Below are positions 5,595 to 10,435 of a stretch of 10,435 nt of DNA, piece after piece; position 1 is the stretch's first letter; each line of letters opens with the position of its first letter. The DNA is taken from positions 1 to 10,435 of the forward strand of contig JAABQN010000057.1 of assembly GCA_011391455.1 (NCBI GenBank), written 5' to 3'. Below the pieces are notes generated by a model. It was not told the DNA's origin. It made no database searches and saw only the letters and a list, made by a program, of their open reading frames with translations. Position numbers and translations under genes: made by a program. The DNA comes from Nitrospiraceae bacterium (lineage in GTDB: Bacteria > Nitrospirota > Nitrospiria > Nitrospirales > Nitrospiraceae).

Positions 5595-6509
5595 CTACTT
5601 TGAGCTGAATGGTTGATCGTCAGGGAAAGGTGATTTCGCACAGCGGAAGCCGATTGTGGCCAAACGTTGATCGGGCGCTGAGCCACCACGGGTCGCCGTT
5701 CGGAGCATGACCCGATGACTCTTCCACGAACCGCCGCGAACACTTTTGTATCGCCCGCTAGTCGGGCCCGGTGGATTGCGCTCCGGCATGTACGCGTAGT
5801 AGTCAGGCCCGAACCAGTCTTGGACCCATTCGGCGACGTTTCCCGCCATGTGATGGAGACCATAGGGACTCTTGCCAGCCTCATGCGAATCCACTGCCGC
5901 GAGAATGGGGATCTCATGGACGTGGTGCTGGCCGAACATGGAGACGGTGGGGTTGGGAGCGGTTGTGCCCCAGGGGAATAGGCCGCCTTCGGACCCCCGC
6001 GCTGCTTTTTCCCATTCCGCTTCCGTCGGAAGTCTTGCACTCTTTGCCACACAGAAGTCTTTCGCCTCGGCCCACGTGACATAGAGCGCGGGCCACCGGC
6101 TGAGGGTCTGGTCTGCGATAGAGTGGATTGTGATGACGTGCCAGATTAGTTTCTGCAGTTCGTCCGATGGATGGAGCTTTCGCTGTTGTAAGAATGCCAG
6201 GTATTCCCCAAGGCTCACTTCATCGCGATCCATCTCGTAGGTGTCCAGCCAGACTCGATGTTGAGGGAGTTCCGTGTCGTCGAACTGTGTCCAGTTTCCA
6301 TAGGGATCGTCGTCCACTCGCTTGCTACCGAGCAAGAACGGACCGGCTGGGATGGTCACCACCGGTGACGACTTGGCCACCCCCGCGATCCCCGCCAAAT
6401 GGCGGGCCAGTTCCGGTGATGACCTCGATCCAGCCCCCGCGTCCTGTAGGCTTCCCATGATGATAAGGAGGGAGAGAGCGGTTGCATGCCATATGAATCT
6501 GTGTCGCAT
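5595..6509 (-). CDS. Secreted FGE-sulfatase/SUMF1-fold protein, non-catalytic type
   Basis: A 304-residue protein with a signal peptide (residues 1-26, ending DAGAG), so probably periplasmic or exported. The SUMF1/FGE-sulfatase domain (PF03781, a C-type-lectin-like fold) runs from about 48 (VVTIPAGPFLLGSK) through the YEMDRDEVSLGEYLAFL helix, LPTEAEWEKAARG, LFPWG, HHMAGNVAEWVQDWF and SVRGGSW to IGFRCAKS. True formylglycine-generating enzyme has a catalytic Cys pair soon after the GGSF/W motif; here that stretch reads GGSWKSHRVMLRTATRGG with no Cys, so sulfatase activation is unlikely. Role unknown: binding, structural or assembly function. The ATG at 6509 overlaps, as TGATG, the stop codon of a decayed gene upstream, and a stop lies in frame three codons before it, so the start is well fixed though the ribosome binding site is weak. 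Translation was probably once coupled to that lost gene. Confidence 0.88.
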   Translation of the reverse strand: MRHRFIWHATALSLLIIMGSLQDAGAGSRSSPELARHLAGIAGVAKSSPVVTIPAGPFLLGSKRVDDDPYGNWTQFDDTELPQHRVWLDTYEMDRDEVSLGEYLAFLQQRKLHPSDELQKLIWHVITIHSIADQTLSRWPALYVTWAEAKDFCVAKSARLPTEAEWEKAARGSEGGLFPWGTTAPNPTVSMFGQHHVHEIPILAAVDSHEAGKSPYGLHHMAGNVAEWVQDWFGPDYYAYMPERNPPGPTSGRYKSVRGGSWKSHRVMLRTATRGGSAPDQRLATIGFRCAKSPFPDDQPFSSK

Positions 6510-6730
6510 CAGGTCTCACTGGGAGAGGTCACGGCCTTGTTGATTTCCCGAAAGAGGCTCCGATCAATTTCCGAGGCCTCCTCCGTGTTCACGTTGAGGA
6601 GGCGTCCACCCTAGGCCAGCTTTTCGAAGTCGGCCTTGACCTGGAGCTTGGTGACGTTCGAGGAGCCGGCGATTTCAAGCGAGACTGGGATCAGTAGAGA
6701 ATCTCCTTGCGACTTCGGCAATGCCTTTGA
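6509..6730 (-). pseudogene. Decayed C-terminal remnant of an unidentified gene
   Basis: On the minus strand one frame reads as coding-like sequence for about 73 codons, interrupted by one in-frame TAG at 6613-6611. Before it: PVSLEIAGSSNVTKLQVKAD then FEKLA. After it: GGRLLNVNTEEASEIDRSLF then REINKAVTSPSET and a TGA that overlaps the ATG of the next gene. Third positions are GC-rich as in the neighbouring genes. No start codon with a ribosome binding site exists; the frame is closed by TAA at 6733-6731. I read this as the 3' end of a former operon partner of the FGE-like gene, truncated upstream and then broken by a point mutation. The family is not recognised. Confidence 0.5.
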
Positions 6731-7123
6731 TTATTGAAAGCGGTTCGCCAAAAAAACTTGGGAGGAGAGGGTTCATTTTGATTCATACACTATGCCAAAG
6801 CGATGAAAGTCAGAGGTTGGATTTTGCGATCATATATTCATCCAGAAATCGCAAACTTTTCCGCTTGTTTCGTCCAAGACAACCCAAGACAGGCTAGATC
6901 ACACTCAGCTTTTCCGCAGCAGAATACGCTGTTCCCTCTGAGAAAGCAGCCCGCCTTCCGAGGGCAAACCGCCACAATGGAACCATTTATCAGAGGCATC
7001 GACTTTCCAGCACGGCGCGGGCCGGTTTCTCAAGCTCTCGCTGGCCTACTTTTCGAGTTTTGGGTCAGTTCTTTCTATGGTACGATACTCTCGTTCCCAA
7101 TCTTGAAGAAGGAGTCCACACCG
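6731..7123. other. Divergent intergenic region between two FGE-like genes
   Basis: About 390 bp without a gene I can support. The plus-strand frame stays open from 6803 into the gene at 7124, but its translation has neither a signal peptide nor coding-like composition. Promoters for the minus- and plus-strand genes should lie here. A poor plus-strand candidate is TTGGGT (7060-7065) with GATACT (7084-7089), 18 bases apart, giving a short leader to ATG 7124. Confidence 0.4.
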
Positions 7124-7969
7124 ATGTCTGTCTGGCCAATACTTGTTTCGACGGTGTTCTATGTCCTGTTCAACCTGCCTCCGCTTTTCGCCGCCGACCA
7201 ACCGCCTCAGGCCCTGCTCACACCCCCCACGACTAAAGATGGTGCGCCGATGGTCGAGGTCCCGGCTGGCTCGTTCCCGATGGGTGTTCCACAAGGCGAT
7301 CGGGATGGTGGACGCGATGAATATCCGCGCCATGATGTGATGATGAACACCTTCTTTATCGATAAATTTGAGGTGACAAACGGCCGCTACCTGGAGTTCG
7401 TGAAGGCCACCGGCCACCGTGTCCCACAGAACCCCAAGAACCCGACGAGAAACCTCTGGGAAGGCAACGCCATTACTGACTCACTGACCGACCGGCCCGT
7501 GATCAATGTAGATTGGTTTGACGCCGAAGCCTACTGCACATGGGCAGATAAACGACTCCCGACCGAAGCCGAATGGGAAAAAGCAGCGAAGGGCACCGCC
7601 GATCGGCGATTCCCCTGGGGCAATGTCGAGCCCACCGTGAAACATCTTAACTTCAATCAACGGTGGATCGGCGAAAAAACCCTCATGCCCGTCGGGAGCT
7701 ATGAAGCGGGGAAAAGCCCATTCGGCGCCTACGACATGGCCGGCAACGTCTGGGAATGGGTCAACGATTGGTACGATGCCAAGTATTACGAGAAAAGCCC
7801 GACGAAGAATCCCAAAGGCCCGGAGACAGGCATAAAGAAAGTCATTCGAGGAGCCGGCTGGCAAAACGAGACTCCCACAGTCCGTATCTTTACCCGCGTG
7901 GACAGCGATCCGATGATTCGGAATGAATCGACGGGCTTTCGGTGCGCGATGGACGCTGAGAAGTTATAA
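7124..7969 (+). CDS. Secreted FGE-sulfatase/SUMF1-fold protein, non-catalytic type
   Basis: A 281-residue protein when started at ATG 7124. This start has AAGGAG nine bases upstream and opens a typical signal peptide (residues 1-23, ending PPLFA before AD); two further in-frame upstream ATGs (6803, 6977) lack both. The domain runs from about 40 (MVEVPAGSFPMGVPQGD) through FFIDKFEVTNGRYLEFV, VINVDWFDAEAYCTWADKRL, PTEAEWEKAAKG, FPWGN, YDMAGNVWEWVNDWYD and RGAGW to TGFRCAMD. As in the other copies there is no Cys between RGAGW and GFRCA, so it is probably not a sulfatase-activating enzyme. The gene for a secreted PDZ protease starts 69 bp downstream on the same strand, so the pair is probably co-transcribed. 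Exported location is well supported; the function is not. Confidence 0.9.
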   Translation: MSVWPILVSTVFYVLFNLPPLFAADQPPQALLTPPTTKDGAPMVEVPAGSFPMGVPQGDRDGGRDEYPRHDVMMNTFFIDKFEVTNGRYLEFVKATGHRVPQNPKNPTRNLWEGNAITDSLTDRPVINVDWFDAEAYCTWADKRLPTEAEWEKAAKGTADRRFPWGNVEPTVKHLNFNQRWIGEKTLMPVGSYEAGKSPFGAYDMAGNVWEWVNDWYDAKYYEKSPTKNPKGPETGIKKVIRGAGWQNETPTVRIFTRVDSDPMIRNESTGFRCAMDAEKL

Positions 7970-8038
7970 GGCGGACGGGGAAAATCCGAACCATAGAAGA
8001 ACGCACCTATACGCGGGCTTCGCTCGAAAGGATCATCC

Positions 8039-9073
8039 ATGCGTATCAGTGGTTTCTTCTGTTCACAGTCCCCACGCCTACCGGCATTTGTAGTATGGGC
8101 CGGCGTGGCGTTCTTCACTGCCCCACTCAACGCCGAACCGACGCCACTTAGCCAGGACACGTTTCTGCGTGCGAAGCACGCCACGGTCGGTATCCTGGAG
8201 GACACTCAAGATCAACGCACGCCGGAGAAACCAGGGAAGATCGTCGTCCGAGGAACCGGGTTTCACCTGCGAGATGGCTACGTCATTACCGCCAGACACG
8301 CCGCAGAGAAGCACGACACCTCAACCGGCACCATCATTCAGAAGCATGTTCGTATCCTCACCAACGATCTCCATGAGCTCCCTGCCGATCTCGTCGGTGA
8401 CAGCGCGTTTATGGATGTTGTGCTCTACCGTGTCGCCGAACCGCATCGATCTAAACTACAGACAGGGACAGCGTTCGCCGCTGGAGATGTCGCCCCTGGA
8501 ATGGAGGTCTTCACCGTCGGCTATCCGCTCGGCTGGGGCCCCACCATGGCCTTCGGCCGCCTTGGAAACACGAATACCTTCCTCCAAACTGTCGAGACAC
8601 GCTTGATCCAAGCAGACCTCTCGGCCTGCAGCGGCAACTCAGGAGGTGGCTTGTTCAATGCCCAAGGGGACATCGTCGGGATTATGCACGCCATCATCCA
8701 AACAGAAAAAGAGGAGACGCAGGCCCATTGCAGCCGCATGACCTTTGCCATTCCGGGGATTCTCGCCGAGCGGATTGTGAACGCGGCCCTCGCAGGCAAG
8801 CCGCTCGCGTTCTCAAAAATGGGAATTCACATGACCTCGGTGAAGGACGGGACCAAGTGGCGCATAGCCGTCAAGGATGTGGCAGACCAGGCGAAAGAGG
8901 CCGGCATTCAAAAACACGATATCTTGCTGGCGATCGAAGACCAGGAGATTCTCGATGCAGCCCAGCTGAAGAACTATCTGATCGAGCGGACAACTCCCGG
9001 GCAGCGTGTTTCAGTCAAGGTTCGACGAGTCGATGCAGATCTGACGTTCACAGTCATACTGGGGGGAGGATAG
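8039..9073 (+). CDS. Secreted trypsin-like serine protease with one PDZ domain (HtrA/DegP-like)
   Basis: A 344-residue protein with a signal peptide (about 1-32, ending PLNA before EP). The protease domain has a full triad: His87 in VITARHAAE, Asp126 in FMDVVLYRV, Ser201 in CSGNSGGGLF. A PDZ domain covers about 258-344: DVADQAKEAGIQKHDILLAI, then a helix with LKNYL and TTPGQRVSVKVRR. Substrate recognition by PDZ plus trypsin-like cleavage is the family's role in envelope protein quality control. Compared with DegP it has only one PDZ domain, and two extra Cys (Cys197 just before the active site and Cys in AHCSRM near 234) might form a disulfide. The start is supported by AAAGGA six bases upstream of ATG 8039. 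It follows a secreted FGE-like gene by 69 bp, suggesting it processes or guards that protein (inference). It converges with the decayed FGE gene ending at 9092. Confidence 0.92.
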   Translation: MRISGFFCSQSPRLPAFVVWAGVAFFTAPLNAEPTPLSQDTFLRAKHATVGILEDTQDQRTPEKPGKIVVRGTGFHLRDGYVITARHAAEKHDTSTGTIIQKHVRILTNDLHELPADLVGDSAFMDVVLYRVAEPHRSKLQTGTAFAAGDVAPGMEVFTVGYPLGWGPTMAFGRLGNTNTFLQTVETRLIQADLSACSGNSGGGLFNAQGDIVGIMHAIIQTEKEETQAHCSRMTFAIPGILAERIVNAALAGKPLAFSKMGIHMTSVKDGTKWRIAVKDVADQAKEAGIQKHDILLAIEDQEILDAAQLKNYLIERTTPGQRVSVKVRRVDADLTFTVILGGG

Positions 9074-9091
9074 AGTCCTACTGAGGAACGC

Positions 9092-9672
9092 CTACATACC
9101 GGAGCCTTCGTGGCAAACGAAATCTTCCGGCCATCCGCATCGGATGAGAGCTTCCGTGCGTACTTCCTGAGTCGCAACCTTCCGGCGACAGTCTCGAATA
9201 CCCTGGGGATACCCCAGCATCCCCACGCTCGAGAATGCAACTCCATCGGGATGGTATGCCATCGCCTCCTGGAAGTTTCCACCGTCATACCGCCAATCCA
9301 GTTGAGGTGGACGGTCCGTGGCGAGCACGAACTTAAGATACTCCAGCGCCGTTACTTCGTACTTGCCGATTTCGAAGGCATCCAGATAGACCAGCCGCTG
9401 CGGGATCTCGCTCCGATAGGCCAGCCGATCCGTCTTCTTATCGCTGCCCATTACAAACTCACCGGTCGGCACAAGGACCATGTCATCCTTAGCTTTCCAC
9501 TTGGCCACACGCTCTTCCGCGATCTTTCTCCCTTCCTCAGTCCACTCCATCGTAATGTCTGAATATCGAGCCCCCAGGCGACACTCGCAGTCGCTAAGGC
9601 CATCGCCATGAAAACGGTCGCCTTCACCGCACGAGTGACTATCGTCAGCTTCTCCATTCGCAGCCTATTCAT
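9092..9672 (-). pseudogene. Decayed and truncated FGE-sulfatase-fold gene
   Basis: The original start is ATG 9672, seven bases after AAGGAGG, and opens a signal peptide (MNRLRMEKLTIVTRAVKATV, then AMALATASVAWG). A frameshift near 9551 moves the continuation into another frame, which begins MEWTEEGRKIAEERVAKW and runs through LVPTGEFVMGSDKK, IPQRLVYLDAFEIGKYEVT and LKFVLATDRPPQLDW to AMAYHP. After that the family's VxWxxAxAYC...LPTEAEWEKAARG core is lost in all frames, but DADGRKISFATKAP in a third frame (about 9104-9148) still resembles the DGRVFPWGNEP segment of the neighbour at 9729-10435. The C-terminal half of the domain (AGNV..W, RGGSW, GFRCA) is absent, replaced by the end of the convergent protease gene. 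At least two frameshifts plus truncation indicate a dead tandem copy. The 152-residue open frame from 9550 is unlikely to make a folded product. Confidence 0.85.
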
Positions 9673-9713
9673 GATCCGGCCTCCTTGCTTTCCAAGCTAT
9701 GAGCTCTCAACAT

Positions 9714-9776
9714 TCAGCCGTCAGCACCTTACGGGGTCTCCGTCAGCTGAAAGCTGATCGCTGACGGCTGATGGCT
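9714..9776. repeat. GCTGANN heptamer array with 12-bp inverted repeat
   Basis: Four tandem heptamers GCTGAAA, GCTGATC, GCTGACG, GCTGATG and a partial fifth occupy 9746-9776. TCAGCCGTCAGC at 9714-9725 is the exact reverse complement of 9760-9771, so a 12-bp stem with a 34-base loop can form. The array covers the last codons of the FGE-like gene ending at 9729 and part of the spacer to the decayed copy. No U-run follows, so it is not a standard terminator. Confidence 0.8.
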
Positions 9777-10435
9777 TGTTCCAGATTTTGCGCAACGCAA
9801 TCCCGTCAAATAGCTTTTCCGATCCAGCGTGCCAGCATTGCGTCCAGCAGACCGTGCGACTTCCGGATCTTCATTCCAGGATCCACCGCGAAATACTTTG
9901 AGTTCGCCGGCAGCCGGCCCAGTTGGATTGTCCGGCAGGCTGCGCTGGTAATACTCGGGGTCGAACCAATCCGCCACCCATTCACTGACATTACCGGCCA
10001 TTTGATAGACGCCATAGGGGCTGACACCCTTGTCGTACCGATCCACATTGGCCAACGGCGGATATTTGAACCCACGCTTCGAGCCTGGATGCGCGATATT
10101 GCTCTTCATCCATCCAGCCGGCTCGTTGCCCCAGGGAAAGACCCGCCCGTCCTCCCCTCGCGCAGCCTTTTCCCATTCCGCTTCAGTCGGAAGTCGTTTC
10201 CCCACCCACTGGCAATAGGCATTGGCTTCTTCCCACGTCACCCCGATGACCGGATGTGAAACCATCTTTTCGAGAAACGGGTCCTGCATCCAAAACGGTG
10301 GCCAGGCTGTGCCTGTGGCCAACACGAATCGAAGATAATGGACGTTGGTAACTTCATACTGATCGATTTCAAAAGCATCGAGGGAGACAGGCCGCTGCGG
10401 TAGTTCCTGAGGCCCGGCAGCGCGATCCACCTTGG
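9729..10435 (-). CDS. FGE-sulfatase/SUMF1-fold protein (5' end beyond window), repeat-derived tail
   Basis: The frame is open through the right edge (AAG GTG GAT at 10433-10425), so the N-terminus and any signal peptide lie outside; the GTG at 10430 is internal. About 235 residues are visible: ELPQRPVSLDAFEIDQYEVT, HPVIGVTWEEANAYCQWVGK, RLPTEAEWEKAARG, FPWGNEP, MAGNVSEWVADWFDPEYY, FRGGSW and TGLRCAKS. The stretch NEDPEVARSAGRNAG after RGGSW has no Cys, so the FGE active-site pair is missing. It is the intact tandem paralogue of the decayed gene 56 bp downstream, with which it shares the DAFEI..YEVT and FVLAT segments. After the domain's end the final residues SHQPSAISFQLTETP are encoded by the GCTGANN heptamer array, suggesting that the original stop was lost and translation now runs into former spacer DNA. 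Confidence 0.9.
   Translation of the reverse strand, partial: KVDRAAGPQELPQRPVSLDAFEIDQYEVTNVHYLRFVLATGTAWPPFWMQDPFLEKMVSHPVIGVTWEEANAYCQWVGKRLPTEAEWEKAARGEDGRVFPWGNEPAGWMKSNIAHPGSKRGFKYPPLANVDRYDKGVSPYGVYQMAGNVSEWVADWFDPEYYQRSLPDNPTGPAAGELKVFRGGSWNEDPEVARSAGRNAGTLDRKSYLTGLRCAKSGTSHQPSAISFQLTETP

Noticed and set aside
6803..7123. Upstream extension of the gene at 7124-7969 to ATG 6803
   Set aside because: The extra 107 residues have no ribosome binding site or domain and would bury a typical signal peptide; ATG 7124 has AAGGAG and starts that signal peptide.
5595..7969. Calling these genes formylglycine-generating enzyme (sulfatase activation)
   Set aside because: The active-site Cys pair expected after the GGSW-type motif is missing in each copy and no sulfatase is encoded nearby.
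9203..9217. CTGGGG-ATA-CCCCAG hairpin as a terminator
   Set aside because: The stem is only 6 bp, lies inside the decayed FGE gene and has no U-run on either strand.
5595..10435. FGE-fold genes as variable proteins of a diversity-generating retroelement
   Set aside because: The RGGSW...GFRCA ending resembles retroelement target proteins, but there is no reverse transcriptase and no near-identical template repeat in the window. The paralogues differ at all kinds of positions, not only at adenines.

Overview
The window most resembles the genome of a Nitrospira-like nitrifier (phylum Nitrospirota). This rests on gene content, on moderately GC-rich codon use, and on a 125-bp inverted-repeat element (516-640) of a type I remember as common in Nitrospira. 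None of this was checked against a database.

Left half (1-5171, all minus strand, transcribed right to left): a periplasmic protein with a copper-site-like motif (4377-5171) with a good sigma70-type promoter and its own intrinsic terminator; a SAM-dependent O-methyltransferase-like protein (3222-4211); a six-helix DUF420 membrane protein (2397-3113); a zinc-ribbon protein with two PCP_red-type repeats (1777-2271); an unrecognised polytopic membrane protein (640-1695); and the N-terminal part of a cytochrome bd-like oxidase subunit I, cut by the window edge (1-435). DUF420 proteins are linked to terminal oxidases, so I infer a respiratory or oxidase-assembly locus. The spacers carry unusual short-period repeats: 7-mers, then inverted 7-mers, then inverted 9-mers, each lying next to a stop codon.

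Right half (5595-10435): an array of proteins with the FGE-sulfatase/SUMF1 fold. Two are intact secreted proteins (5595-6509 minus; 7124-7969 plus), one is a decayed pseudogene (9092-9672 minus) and one is cut by the right edge (9729-10435 minus). No copy that retains the relevant region has the active-site cysteines of true formylglycine-generating enzyme, so they are probably structural, binding or chaperone-like C-type-lectin-fold proteins. A secreted trypsin-like protease with a PDZ domain (8039-9073) follows the plus-strand copy and is probably co-transcribed with it. A second decayed gene (6509-6730) overlaps the start of the first FGE-like gene. The right half therefore looks like a paralogous family undergoing duplication and decay.

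The best candidates for something undescribed are the bd-like oxidase neighbourhood (bd-like subunit, orphan membrane protein, tandem PCP_red zinc protein, enlarged DUF420 and copper-site-like protein) and the short-period spacer repeats. One of those repeats has become the C-terminal tail of a protein.
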